DNA of 64,000 nucleotides from Bacteroidota bacterium (GTDB lineage: Bacteria; Bacteroidota; Ignavibacteria; Kryptoniales; JAKASW01). Under the pieces are notes generated by a model, which was not told the origin of the DNA, did not search any database, and saw nothing but the letters and a program-made list of their open reading frames with translations. The stretch's first letter is position 1. Each line of letters begins with the position of its first letter. The stretch covers positions 33,947-97,946 of the forward strand of contig JAJZVO010000009.1 in NCBI GenBank assembly GCA_021845665.1, read 5' to 3'. Positions 28,622 to 38,263 of this stretch are shown here, piece after piece. Both the position numbers and the translations under genes were made by a program.

Positions 28622-30295
28622 TTATTTTTGAGTAACCGCGTCACGTTGGACATCGGCTCCGTACTGGACCGGTGTTTTGGCCGATTTCAAATCGGTGTTT
28701 AAGATTTTTATCCCATTTGTCTCTTTCCCGGCAACATTCATGAATACATCAGTCCCCCGAGGACAGAACCCATTGTCAATAGTCAGACCTTTTGTATTGT
28801 TGATCTCGTATATGTCGCCTTTCTCAGGCAGAATCGTCACGTTCTTAAGTGAAATGGCGGAAGCGTTGTCGGACATGAATCCGGCTTGTGCGGAGATAAC
28901 CGAATTCAAAATGGTCACATTCTTCACGGGCATCTCAGGCAGACCGTCGATCCGGATGGCTTCCCTGGCACCTTCGCAATAAATGCTGTCGATGTGAAAA
29001 TCCTCGAAGATCGGAGTCAATGCATTGACGGGCTGCGGTCCTTCACCTTTTCCAAAACCCTCATAGTAGGTGGTAAACAGAATTGCCTGGTGAACAATAT
29101 CTTTCATGAAGATGTTGCTGACGAAAATATTTCTGACGATGCCTCCTCTGCCTCTCGAACTCTTGAATCTCAAACCGATATCGGTGCCTATATAGTCGCA
29201 GTTTCTGACGGAGACATCTGCCATTCCGCCGTCGGTATTGCTTCCGATAACGAATCCACCATGAGCGTGATAGACTATGCAATCGGCTATCACGATATTC
29301 TTCAATGCGGTATTCCCGGATTTGTCGCGGCTCGACTTCATGCAGATCCCGTCGTCACCTGCCGTTACCGTGGACTTGTACAAAAGTACGTTCTTTGACG
29401 ATGCAATGTCGATCCCGTCTCCGTTCTGAGCCCAATACTCATTGTTCACCTTGACGTGACGGATCACAACACCCTCGCAACGATCGGGGTACATCGCGAA
29501 TTTAGGCGAGTTCGTGAGCGTTATCCCGCTGATGAGCACATTGCGGCACCTGCTGAGCATAAAGAGAATCGGCCTCATATAATCTCGCGCCGGGAGAAAA
29601 TCGGCCGCAGTGAGTTCGCTCTTCTTTTTTGTCTTAAAAAGATTCTTCAGATACTGTTCACCATCGGCGGCTTCCTTGGTCGGCCACCAGATTTTCCCGT
29701 CGTTCGTAACCACCCCGCCGGACTTCACGAAACCTTTCCACATGGCTGCAGTGACTTTCGATTTCTTTACCGGCCTCCAGGTCACTCCCTCACCGTCGAG
29801 GACACCGTCGCCGGTGATCGCGACGTCGTGCAGGTCGAATCCGTACAAGGGCGAAGCTACCACAAAACCTCTGGTCGGAGATTTGATAATCGGATAATCT
29901 GCGTGGTTCTTGCTGAAAACGATCAGGGCCCCCCGGCTCACATGAAAATCGATATTGCTTCGTAATTCTATGGGACCCGTCAGCCAGAGACCCGGAGGAA
30001 CGATTACTGTTCCGCCTCCCGCCTTTGAGCAAGCATCTATCGTCTTTCTGAAGGCTTCAGTATTCATAACCTTGCCGTTGCCTACGGCACCGAACTTCTC
30101 GATGTTGAACGACACGCTCGGTATCTCCGGTAACTTGATCTCAGGCATCCTGAAAGGGAGGTTCGAGGTGTATTTCCGAACTTCGGATCCGATTTCTTTG
30201 AAGCTGTCCCTTCCGAAGGCCAAAGAAATGGAACTCGTTGAGAAAAGGAAAAGCGCCACAACAGGCAGGAAGCTTTTCAGATTTTTCATCGACAT
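28622..30295 (-). CDS. GH28-family exo-polygalacturonase-like enzyme
   Basis: 557 residues, signal peptide MKNLKSFLPVVALFLFSTSS ending near SLAFG, no T9SS tail. The beta-helix has the GH28 acids in a divergent form: NGDGID (291-296) in place of NTDGxD, GDDG (313-316), AHGG (344-347) with Ala for Gly, and RFK (376-378). A long insertion at ~165-235 (TWRPVKKSK ... FLPARDYMRP) resembles larger exo-acting GH28 members. It is probably periplasmic and acts on galacturonan or rhamnogalacturonan ends. It is first in the GH28-GH28-PL9-GH28 block. Confidence 0.88.
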   Translation of the reverse strand: MSMKNLKSFLPVVALFLFSTSSISLAFGRDSFKEIGSEVRKYTSNLPFRMPEIKLPEIPSVSFNIEKFGAVGNGKVMNTEAFRKTIDACSKAGGGTVIVPPGLWLTGPIELRSNIDFHVSRGALIVFSKNHADYPIIKSPTRGFVVASPLYGFDLHDVAITGDGVLDGEGVTWRPVKKSKVTAAMWKGFVKSGGVVTNDGKIWWPTKEAADGEQYLKNLFKTKKKSELTAADFLPARDYMRPILFMLSRCRNVLISGITLTNSPKFAMYPDRCEGVVIRHVKVNNEYWAQNGDGIDIASSKNVLLYKSTVTAGDDGICMKSSRDKSGNTALKNIVIADCIVYHAHGGFVIGSNTDGGMADVSVRNCDYIGTDIGLRFKSSRGRGGIVRNIFVSNIFMKDIVHQAILFTTYYEGFGKGEGPQPVNALTPIFEDFHIDSIYCEGAREAIRIDGLPEMPVKNVTILNSVISAQAGFMSDNASAISLKNVTILPEKGDIYEINNTKGLTIDNGFCPRGTDVFMNVAGKETNGIKILNTDLKSAKTPVQYGADVQRDAVTQK

Positions 30296-30346
30296 CTGTC
30301 CACCGATCTTTTTCTTGTAAGACCTTTAATAATTCTCTGTGAAAAG

Positions 30347-30400
30347 AAGAGGACTCCGCCGCCGACTCCGAAGACGGACTGTGCCCGACAGAGTCCTCTT
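30347..30400 (-). terminator. Rho-independent terminator after the 628-residue T9SS protein gene
   Basis: Perfect 10-base arms AAGAGGACTC (30347-30356) and GAGTCCTCTT (30391-30400) enclose a further partly paired loop. On the minus strand the stem is followed by CTTTTC. It lies about 30 bases after the stop at 30430 and before the GH28 gene at 30295, so the two are probably separate transcripts or linked by read-through. Confidence 0.65.
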
Positions 30401-30429
30401 TAACTAATTCACGCTTTCGCGTGTCGGTG

Positions 30430-32316
30430 CTACTTAATCATCAGCATCTTGGCGATCACTATGTGACTACCTTCTGTTAATCTGGCAAAATAGACACCGC
30501 TCGCGTACCTGGCACCGTTGAAGACTTTGTTATAGACTCCGGGAGCCAGGTTTCCATCTACAAGGGTTGCCACCTTCTGTCCGAGTTCGTCATAAATTGA
30601 CAGCGCGACATGAGCGTTCTTCGTCACTGAGAACTGAATCTGCGTAGTCGGATTGAAGGGATTCGGATAATTCCCGATCGTAATCTTTGTGGGAACAGTC
30701 GGCATTGAAACGACGGCAGTCGGGACCTTCAGCTTTCCGCCCGTGACGGAGACCTTCCCGTTTGGTCCCAAGGTGAACGGTATCGTGTTGTCGAATGTGC
30801 CGGCCACCAGATAAAGGGTACCGTTGATGGTTGTACCCTGAGAAAGCGTCACACCCGCGTTGTTGTCGATCGTCAGATTGTTCACGGTCGCCGGCAGACC
30901 TGACCCGGTGACCTGTGCGGATGTGCCGTTGTAGACGTAGTTGGCTTCACTGCTGAACACGCGGGCAGAATCGTTCTGAATATTACCGGAGTCCGGTATC
31001 GCTGCATCCGCAGCCACTATGCCGTCGGTACTTCCTATCCCTAACGTTGCGCCGGGGTTCACGATGAACTTCTGAACTCCTTCTATCGTATCAGCGCCGT
31101 CGATATTGAATGTGCCGTTTACGACGAAAGCGCCTCCGCCGTTGCCTGCACCTTGCATCTGAGATCTCCAAATGTGTCCGCCAGTGAATGTCACGTTTGC
31201 ACCAGTAGCCACGGTATCCCAAAGGGTACATAACGGAGGTCCGCTGTGGTTGAAGGACACATTATCGCCCAGTGTGACCGTCTGGGGCTTCGTGCCTTTG
31301 AAATTAATGATGAAATTGCCTGTCGAGTTAACTGCAAACGTCGCCGTGGAATCGAATGTCAGATTTCCGTAAACATTCACTTCGGCGATTTGATTGATGC
31401 TCTGGTTGCTTCCCGAATTACTTCCGGCCGCGAGTCTGCCGCCGTTGATGATCGATAAGTTGCCCATTACGTTGAAGATGCCGGTTGCACCGAGGTCGTC
31501 TTCGCTCGTTATGGGGGAGAACCTCGCAGTCTTAGTCAGGGCTGCGGAGTCATATCCAACTGTGACATTGCCGTCTACGTTCCAGGTGCATGAAAGGGGA
31601 ACGGTGGCGCTCACGCCCATGTCCACGGCTGACCAGTTGCCCGACATGACCGTAACATTTCCCATTACAGTATGGACGAACTTCGTAGCACTATTTCCGG
31701 CTGCGATTCCGCGGAATACCTTTCCCTGGCCGGCATTAATGATGAGGTTACCTTTGATAGTCAAATTTGCTCCGCAGCTGAGTCCGGAAGTGTTTGGATC
31801 GATGATCACATTCCCGAATGTCGAGTCCGATAGAGCCCAGCCTAGAGTCGGATTGCCTCCGCTCCCGAGCTCGAATGTGCTGTTCGGATCGATGGTGTAA
31901 CTCGAAGCGCCCGCCGGCCACGCCTTGGCCGAATCGGTGTTGTTGATGTAGAGGGCGCCCGAAGCTATCGAAAAGTCACCGGTCATCTGAATTCCATATC
32001 CGATCACATTCAGCTTTGAACCCGGTTGCATGGTGAGGCCGCCGCACTGTACGACGTTGCTCAAGCTTGTCGACACGGAATCGCCCGTAGCGATCGTCAC
32101 GCTGCCGTTCGCAGGAGGGACCTGTCCGCCGGCCCACGTGCTTGGGGATGTCCATGCTCCGCCGCCGGTACCGTTCGTGGTGAATTGCGCAAATGCCTGA
32201 TTGGCCCCGATGAGAATGCCGCACACCATCAATAAGGCCGGGATAACTGACCCGGCAGGGGACCTGTGACCACCACCAGTTCTCGACGGCACAATATCGT
32301 TTAGTCTCTTGATCAT
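30430..32316 (-). CDS. Secreted repeat protein with T9SS sorting domain
   Basis: 628 residues. A signal segment (VIPALLMVCGILIGANQAFAQ) is followed by about 500 residues of beta-strand repeats rich in Gly, Asn, Thr and Val (GNLTIDS, GNVTVMSG, NVDGNVTVG, VNGTFNIDG), then QVTGSGLPATVNNLTIDN and a T9SS tail from ~545 (IGNYPNPFNPTT). Its start TTNGTGGGAWTSPSTWAGG matches the opening of the extension in the PL9 lyase. No catalytic motif is seen. It may be a cell-surface or substrate-binding scaffold for pectin; function unknown. Confidence 0.85.
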   Translation of the reverse strand: MIKRLNDIVPSRTGGGHRSPAGSVIPALLMVCGILIGANQAFAQFTTNGTGGGAWTSPSTWAGGQVPPANGSVTIATGDSVSTSLSNVVQCGGLTMQPGSKLNVIGYGIQMTGDFSIASGALYINNTDSAKAWPAGASSYTIDPNSTFELGSGGNPTLGWALSDSTFGNVIIDPNTSGLSCGANLTIKGNLIINAGQGKVFRGIAAGNSATKFVHTVMGNVTVMSGNWSAVDMGVSATVPLSCTWNVDGNVTVGYDSAALTKTARFSPITSEDDLGATGIFNVMGNLSIINGGRLAAGSNSGSNQSINQIAEVNVYGNLTFDSTATFAVNSTGNFIINFKGTKPQTVTLGDNVSFNHSGPPLCTLWDTVATGANVTFTGGHIWRSQMQGAGNGGGAFVVNGTFNIDGADTIEGVQKFIVNPGATLGIGSTDGIVAADAAIPDSGNIQNDSARVFSSEANYVYNGTSAQVTGSGLPATVNNLTIDNNAGVTLSQGTTINGTLYLVAGTFDNTIPFTLGPNGKVSVTGGKLKVPTAVVSMPTVPTKITIGNYPNPFNPTTQIQFSVTKNAHVALSIYDELGQKVATLVDGNLAPGVYNKVFNGARYASGVYFARLTEGSHIVIAKMLMIK

Positions 32317-32387
32317 ATATTTTCCTCCATTGTTTAATCTGTTACGGAAGTCACAAAGACTCGATTGCCTCTATTTCGTTTGCAACT

Positions 32388-32413
32388 GCTCTGCCGGGTT
32401 TCCCCGGCAGAGC
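32388..32413 (-). terminator. Strong hairpin after the 1087-residue T9SS protein gene
   Basis: An 11-base perfect stem GCTCTGCCGGG / CCCGGCAGAGC with a 4-base loop, about 30 bases after the stop at 32444. No long T-run follows on the minus strand, so it may act as an mRNA 3' stabiliser as much as a terminator. Confidence 0.55.
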
Positions 32414-32443
32414 GTCACATTAATATTTGAACTCCCGTTCCGC

Positions 32444-35400
32444 TTACTTAATCAACATCATTTTCTTTGCCGACACGAAGCTTCCCGCCCTGAGAATATA
32501 GAAGTAGACTCCGCTCGCAAAGCGATCCATGTTGAAGCTTAGATTGTAGTATCCGGCGCTCTGGTGTTCGTTGACAAGCGTAGCTACTTCCTGTCCGAGA
32601 ACGTTGTACACCCGCAGTGTCACGAAAGCAGCTTTCGGCAGATCGTACTTTATTTGCGTCGACGGATTGAACGGGTTCGGATAGTTCTGATCGAGGGCGA
32701 ACTGCTTGGGAACATTTGAGACGCCCGAATTGACTGCAGTCAGCGCCACCAGAAGCTTTCCACCGTTGTTCAAGACTTTACCGTTCGGTCCCAGAGTGAA
32801 CGCGATCGTGTTATTGAAGACACCGGCCATCAAATTAAGGTTACCGTTGATGGTAGTCGCCTGGGAAAGCGTTACGGTATCCGCATTGTCGATGGTAATG
32901 TTTTGAACTGTCGTGGGGAGATGCAGGCCCGTACTCTGCGGTATGGTGCCGTTGAAGACAAAAGAGGCACCCGAACTGAGAGCCACCGTTCCTGTTGTCG
33001 TGATGTTCCCGTCAAGGCCGGTGGTATCACCAGACATAATCGTGGCACCGGAATCGGCCGCGAAGATTGCGTCTCCGCCCCATGAGTTCGTGCCCATCAC
33101 AAGCGTTGCGCCCGTGTCGACTACAGCCGGGAGGCTGCCGCCGCCGAACGACACGTTCTGGAAGTTGATGTACTGCTTTCCATTGCTATTAGCGAACACA
33201 AACACATCGTTGGAGCCCGAAGTTTGCGTAGTCGAGTTCACCATTGAAAGGGTATCGCCGTAGGCATTCCAGGTAACGACCGGCCCGGATCCTCTTGAGA
33301 TGCTGAAGTTCGCGTTGCTCACGATAATGTTGCCGTAACTATTGACATTTATTACGCCGGAACTTCCGGAACCGTTAGAACTGAACTGGCCGGCAGTAAG
33401 AATAATATTGCCCATTATGTTAATAGTCTTGGGCGAAGAACCAGGCGCGGTCAAGTAAATCCGTTCATTGCTTGGGTTGTTTATTACCAGGTTACCATAA
33501 ATCGTATTTCCACCCATACTTAGGTTTAGATTTGCAGTGTACCCGGCGTCGAGTGTCAGGTTGTAAAAGTTCTGGCTAGCATTATATCCGGAGGTCGAAG
33601 AAATTACCCCGTCCTTTCCGGTGATAAGACAGGTCGAACCTTTTGCCCAGTTCGCAGTAGGAATTCCGGCAACGCTTCCTCCCTTTGGAGCGCCGTCGTA
33701 TGCAAGCTGGAACGTGCTTCCGCTGTCGAATACCACCGTGGCACCTGCAGTCTTCAGGCCTGTCGTATCCTTCAGGAAGCCGTAGACTACAAGGTTACCG
33801 CCGACAGAATCCGCGCCATCGACAATGACGGTGTCTCCTTTGTTGACGAAGACGTTCACTTCGCCGTTCGGAACAACCGCCGGAGTAATGGCCCATGCGG
33901 ATCCGTTCCACCGCTTCCAGGTAGAGAGCGAGCTCCACGCGCCGCTCGTCACGGAGCCGTAGTCACCAAGTTGTGCGTTCAGGTTGACGACAAACTTGCC
34001 GACACCGAAATATCCGAGAGTCTTGATTCCGCTGCGGCCAAGAGTATAGGGCGATGTCGTCAGTTGACTTGAGTACGAGCCCGTCCCGGCCTGTACCAAT
34101 GTCGTACCGCTCAAGTTGTAAATCTGTGCGAAGCTAAGGCTGTTGGCAGCAAAGGTGGAGTTCTCAGCCTTTCCGGTCCAACCGAATGTCAAGCCGAGAT
34201 CGCCGTCACCAGCGTTTGTCTCCGAGATGTTCCATTTCACATTGACACGGCCTCCTCCGGCCGCAGCCGACGAGTCTGCCGTAGCCGAAACTGCAAAAGT
34301 ATCCACTGTGCCGGCATTAGTCATCCACACAGGAGAGTAACCTTCCAAAGTGGTGCCAACAGGGAAAAGAACTTGCGTCGTACCGACGTTCGGTACCATG
34401 AATGAGCTCTTTGCACTGTCCGTAACGGCGAAGCTGGACGAAGAAGCACCGGACACCCCGGCGGCCATCACTGTGTTGGTGTCGAGTAAAAGATTTCCGT
34501 TCGTAAGTGCAAGAGTATCCAGTACACTGATCGACTTGGACAGCGTAACGCCGGATGCATTGTCTATGGTCAGGCCTCCGACTGAATCCGGAAGCAGCGA
34601 TCCGGTCACCTGAGCGGAGGTACCGTTGTAAACGAAATCACCATACGGACTAAATTTGTTAGCACCGCCGTTTGTAAGGTTGCCATTCAAGCCGGTGGAT
34701 TGGGCCGTCATCACGGTAGCGGCACTGTCTAAAGCAAAAGCTACCGAACTTCCTCCGATGACGCTCGTACCGAGGTTCAACGTGGCGTTCGTATCGACTT
34801 CAAAAGTAATACCTCCCGTATACTTCTGAGTACCGCCATTGACAAAAGACTGAACACCCTGCTTCGCAAAGACCCACTTCGAGGAATTGTTTGAAGTCTG
34901 AAGCGTGGTACTATTGGCGACTGAGAAAGTGTCACCGTAGCAGTTCCATGTCACCACGCCGCCGCTGCCGCCGCTGGCGTAGAGTTTACCCGACATCAGG
35001 TAAATGTTCCCGCTGTCAATTATCGTGTAACTTTGAGTCGAACCCGATCCCGTTGGAGTCAACTGCCCGCCATTGACGATGACATTGCCGAGAATTTTGA
35101 TGGTAATAGGGTTTCCGCTGTTCGCGCCGTTGTTCGTCATGCGGAACTGTGAAGTTGCGGTCGACAGCACGGTCAGGTTCCCGCTAATTATATTTCCGCT
35201 CCAACCCAGATTGAGCCCGGTGGACTGACCGGGGCAATTCCAGGTAAAATTGTAGAAGTTCTGGTTGGCATTTGAAGGGCCATTCGATGTCGCACCCGTT
35301 ACGAGGCAGGTCGACCCTGTGCCCCATGTCGCGGTCGGAATCGCTCCCCCGTTTTCGGCATGTTGGTACACTCCGCCGTTGCCGAATGTAAGATTCGATC

Positions 35401-35707
35401 CGCCCGTTAAGATTCCCTGGTTGTAGACTGTATCTGTCAACGTGGTCGCCGCATTGACATAAACCGAATCGGTCGACTGGATAATGATCTTCGGCGCGCT
35501 GCTTGTCGGGGGCGTTGTAGCAGTTGCCCAACCCGTAGAGCCATATACCTGCCAGGTACCCGCGTTGCTCCAATTCCAGGGCCCGGTTGCTACAGGCGAG
35601 TTGGATCGATACTCACCGATCGTTTGCCCGTGGACAACACCCGCGCCGGCTGACAGAACAAGGACCGTCAGAGCGAGCATCCTGAGGGCTGTTTTCGCAT
35701 TTTTCAT
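32444..35707 (-). CDS. Giant secreted protein with two tandem repeat halves and T9SS sorting domain
   Basis: 1087 residues: signal peptide (ALTVLVLSAGAGVVHGQ), a first half (~30-560), a second half (~577-1000) and a T9SS tail from ~1003 (QNYPNPFNPST). The halves are clear relatives: IPTATWGTGSTCLVTG with NANQNFYNFTW in the first, IPTANWAKGSTCLITG with NASQNFYNLTL in the second. The junction region (VGTTQVLFPVG, GYSPVWMTN) also matches the PL9 extension. Only beta-helix-like repeats are seen, no enzyme motif. It is probably a surface adhesin or polysaccharide-binding protein; function unknown. Confidence 0.85.
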   Translation of the reverse strand: MKNAKTALRMLALTVLVLSAGAGVVHGQTIGEYRSNSPVATGPWNWSNAGTWQVYGSTGWATATTPPTSSAPKIIIQSTDSVYVNAATTLTDTVYNQGILTGGSNLTFGNGGVYQHAENGGAIPTATWGTGSTCLVTGATSNGPSNANQNFYNFTWNCPGQSTGLNLGWSGNIISGNLTVLSTATSQFRMTNNGANSGNPITIKILGNVIVNGGQLTPTGSGSTQSYTIIDSGNIYLMSGKLYASGGSGGVVTWNCYGDTFSVANSTTLQTSNNSSKWVFAKQGVQSFVNGGTQKYTGGITFEVDTNATLNLGTSVIGGSSVAFALDSAATVMTAQSTGLNGNLTNGGANKFSPYGDFVYNGTSAQVTGSLLPDSVGGLTIDNASGVTLSKSISVLDTLALTNGNLLLDTNTVMAAGVSGASSSSFAVTDSAKSSFMVPNVGTTQVLFPVGTTLEGYSPVWMTNAGTVDTFAVSATADSSAAAGGGRVNVKWNISETNAGDGDLGLTFGWTGKAENSTFAANSLSFAQIYNLSGTTLVQAGTGSYSSQLTTSPYTLGRSGIKTLGYFGVGKFVVNLNAQLGDYGSVTSGAWSSLSTWKRWNGSAWAITPAVVPNGEVNVFVNKGDTVIVDGADSVGGNLVVYGFLKDTTGLKTAGATVVFDSGSTFQLAYDGAPKGGSVAGIPTANWAKGSTCLITGKDGVISSTSGYNASQNFYNLTLDAGYTANLNLSMGGNTIYGNLVINNPSNERIYLTAPGSSPKTINIMGNIILTAGQFSSNGSGSSGVINVNSYGNIIVSNANFSISRGSGPVVTWNAYGDTLSMVNSTTQTSGSNDVFVFANSNGKQYINFQNVSFGGGSLPAVVDTGATLVMGTNSWGGDAIFAADSGATIMSGDTTGLDGNITTTGTVALSSGASFVFNGTIPQSTGLHLPTTVQNITIDNADTVTLSQATTINGNLNLMAGVFNNTIAFTLGPNGKVLNNGGKLLVALTAVNSGVSNVPKQFALDQNYPNPFNPSTQIKYDLPKAAFVTLRVYNVLGQEVATLVNEHQSAGYYNLSFNMDRFASGVYFYILRAGSFVSAKKMMLIK

Positions 35708-35902
35708 GATTCCTCCTTGATGGTTTTATGTAACATGTTCCGGTCAACGATGTTCAGTCGGCCGGATTTCCCGAACTCGTACCGATTAATCCATTTAAGA
35801 ACCCTTAAACGACCGCAGGAATACTCACGGCCATCGGCCAAACGGCGCTTGCCCGATAACAAAGAAAAGATCATCAGCTTCGGAAATCCTCTCATCCAAT
35901 CC

Positions 35903-36925
35903 CTACTTTACCGAGGACTTGCGCTTGAACACCTTATCTAGAAACTTCACGGTATATGACAATGTCTTATCGAACCAGGGATGGAAAAGCCAGAATGTGT
36001 GCGGGGTGCCGGGAAGAGTCCGCACCTCGTAGAAGATTCCGAGATGCTTCAGCTTCGTTATCATTTCATCCCGGCCCGCATGGTAATGCTTCATCGAACT
36101 GTTGATGAAAATTATGGGAGGCGTCGATCTGCCTACATAAGTAATCGGCGACGCCTCTCGCCACACCTGGGGGATCTCTTTGTACGAGCCGCCGAACCAG
36201 CGGTGCGCGGCGGAAGGCTTCTTCGGATTGTTGTCGTACTTGGTTGAGTTGATGTTCATAAAACCGAGAAGCCCGTCGACATCGACCACTGCCTGAACTC
36301 GCGTCGAGTGCCCGAGATAGGCACCATGACCTTCGAACTTTTTCATATCGCCGGTAGTCCCGAGGAATGCGGCGAGCTCTCCGCCGGCAGAACATCCGTA
36401 AGCAGCGATGCGCGAGGTATCGATGCCATACTCAGCGCCCTTCGCGCGCATCCAGCGTATCGCCGCCTTCAGATCATAAACTCCTGCCGGGAACAAAGCC
36501 TCAGGTTGAAGCCTGTATTGCACAGTGACCGTCACATAACCGAATGCCGCAAGTTGCTCCGCCATCGGGACAAGCATGGAACGCTCCCCGGATATCCACC
36601 CGCCCCCATGGATTATCAATACGCCGGGATACCTGACGTTCCCTTCAGGCGCCGGCATGAAGACGTCGAGATACATCTTTCTTGTACCGTAAATCGTGTA
36701 CACGATATTCTTCTTCTCTACAACTCCCGCCGGCAAACTCGGAGTAGCAAGTTTCACGTTCTTGAACTTCTTATATATCTTGACCGCCGCGCTGTACGAT
36801 GTGTACGAAGTATCTCTCGGAAATCCGCCGGGTACAGTGGTATCCTGCGCGCACGCCATTGCGGCGAACAGCATCACCAGTAATGCCGCTTCTTTCAGTA
36901 TCGATGTCCTTTGGATTCTCATCAC
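35903..36925 (-). CDS. Alpha/beta-hydrolase esterase (BD-FAE-like, probable pectin acetylesterase)
   Basis: 340 residues with signal peptide (LVMLFAAMACAQ). Oxyanion motif HGGGW (106-110), nucleophile Ser179 in YGCSAGG and the late His309 in PGTPHTFW mark the BD-FAE/HSL type of esterase. The acid partner is unclear: the usual GxxD segment reads INSSMKHYHAGRDEM. The neighbouring CE8 gene, six bases upstream, suggests it removes acetyl groups from pectin in the periplasm. Confidence 0.85.
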   Translation of the reverse strand: MMRIQRTSILKEAALLVMLFAAMACAQDTTVPGGFPRDTSYTSYSAAVKIYKKFKNVKLATPSLPAGVVEKKNIVYTIYGTRKMYLDVFMPAPEGNVRYPGVLIIHGGGWISGERSMLVPMAEQLAAFGYVTVTVQYRLQPEALFPAGVYDLKAAIRWMRAKGAEYGIDTSRIAAYGCSAGGELAAFLGTTGDMKKFEGHGAYLGHSTRVQAVVDVDGLLGFMNINSTKYDNNPKKPSAAHRWFGGSYKEIPQVWREASPITYVGRSTPPIIFINSSMKHYHAGRDEMITKLKHLGIFYEVRTLPGTPHTFWLFHPWFDKTLSYTVKFLDKVFKRKSSVK

Positions 36926-36931
36926 GGGTTC

Positions 36932-38263
36932 CTATATGTGTAAATTGAGATTTACATTTAGTTGATGGACCTCGGCGGTAGTCCCGAAAAGTTGTCCGCC
37001 GCCTGTCAGGACCAGGCCCCTTAGATCTGAAGTGGTGATGCCGCCGCTCTTGGACACAAATCGCAACGTATCCGAACCCGCGCCCGACGCGTATTGAAGA
37101 TTCTTCCCATCCCTGGAGACGAGTACTGGAGCACCGATGACCGTGATCGGCTCTTTGAAGAAGAAGAGAACGTAATCGCCGTGGATCTCATACTTGATAA
37201 TTCGAGGCTCTCGAGTAGATTCGGGATTCCATTTCTTGTCAAATGTCCATTCGGGTGTAATCGTGGAAGGAGAAGGCGACCCGGCCGCGCTTGAAAGATT
37301 ATCGGCAAACCACCTGTAATTTCCGCCATTCCTTCGACAATCATAATAGTAATCTCGCTCTCCCCAATTGAACGGCCTGTCCTTTGTGGAGTCTTTGTAC
37401 GTAACGCGGTAGATCGGAGTATCGGCCATGTTGCGCGAGAAGGTGCAACCGAGGAGATAGAACTGAGCTTCGTAATGATGCCTGCCCAGATGGAAACCCT
37501 TCACGCCGTTAAAGGTAGAGTTCACAATGACAAATTTCTGATTGATGTTGTACCCACCCGCGTGCCATATCGCAGTCGAGCCTTTCTTGAGCTCGTAGAA
37601 TTTAGAATTCCTCACGAAGCACCATCCTCTCGGACACACGCAATCGACGGCCCCTTCAAATTTGCAGTTCGAGAAGTAATACATGCCCGTCTTGTAGGCC
37701 CAGGGCGACACGGTGTCTCCACCCTTGCTTAGGAGGTTGCAATTTACGAAAACAGTCCTTGTGCCACGATCATACACCGCGAATGCGTGTGGACCTACCT
37801 TGGGCTGCGTATTCCTCACCGTCAGATTTTCGAGCACGATATCATCGGCGTGAATGTTCACGACTGCCGGACCGATCGTGTCTTCGTGGGCAATCCAGTC
37901 GGTCCTCAACTGGTTATATTCGATGATGGTACTGTCCCGGCTCTCACCGCGCAGAGTCACGTAGTCCTGAGATACCCTGATCTTCTCATCATAGACTCCG
38001 TTCTTTATGTAGATAACCACTCGCTGGTAATTGAACATCGGTAGCGAGCTTATCGCCTCGGTAATCGTCTTGAAGTCACCGCTGCCATCCTTGGCGACAA
38101 CTATGTAATGGGAATTAAATGGGAACGCCGTTCCAGTCGCAACCAAGAGGAGAAGTAAGGAAATCAAAGCCATGGCGAAATTCGCGCGCCGATTGGACGA
38201 CCGCAAGTATCTTGACGCCGGCCGGAATCGGCGTTCCCATGAATTACTGATCATCAGACTCAT
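36932..38263 (-). CDS. CE8 pectinesterase-like protein
   Basis: 443 residues. A beta-helix of the pectin methylesterase type begins after a hydrophobic segment (MALISLLLLLVATGTAFPF, residues 31-49); an ATG at 38173 is an alternative start. Catalytic acids are present as D183 (KGGDTVSP) and D207 (EGAVDCVCPRG), and the arginine as R261 (FHLGRHH). However the usual GxVDFIFG and LGRPW texts are changed, and the Cys pair in VDCVCP is unusual. Expected role: demethylation of homogalacturonan before lyase attack. It is the first gene after a LacI-type operator and promoter, with a leader of about 600 bases. Confidence 0.85.
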   Translation of the reverse strand: MSLMISNSWERRFRPASRYLRSSNRRANFAMALISLLLLLVATGTAFPFNSHYIVVAKDGSGDFKTITEAISSLPMFNYQRVVIYIKNGVYDEKIRVSQDYVTLRGESRDSTIIEYNQLRTDWIAHEDTIGPAVVNIHADDIVLENLTVRNTQPKVGPHAFAVYDRGTRTVFVNCNLLSKGGDTVSPWAYKTGMYYFSNCKFEGAVDCVCPRGWCFVRNSKFYELKKGSTAIWHAGGYNINQKFVIVNSTFNGVKGFHLGRHHYEAQFYLLGCTFSRNMADTPIYRVTYKDSTKDRPFNWGERDYYYDCRRNGGNYRWFADNLSSAAGSPSPSTITPEWTFDKKWNPESTREPRIIKYEIHGDYVLFFFKEPITVIGAPVLVSRDGKNLQYASGAGSDTLRFVSKSGGITTSDLRGLVLTGGGQLFGTTAEVHQLNVNLNLHI

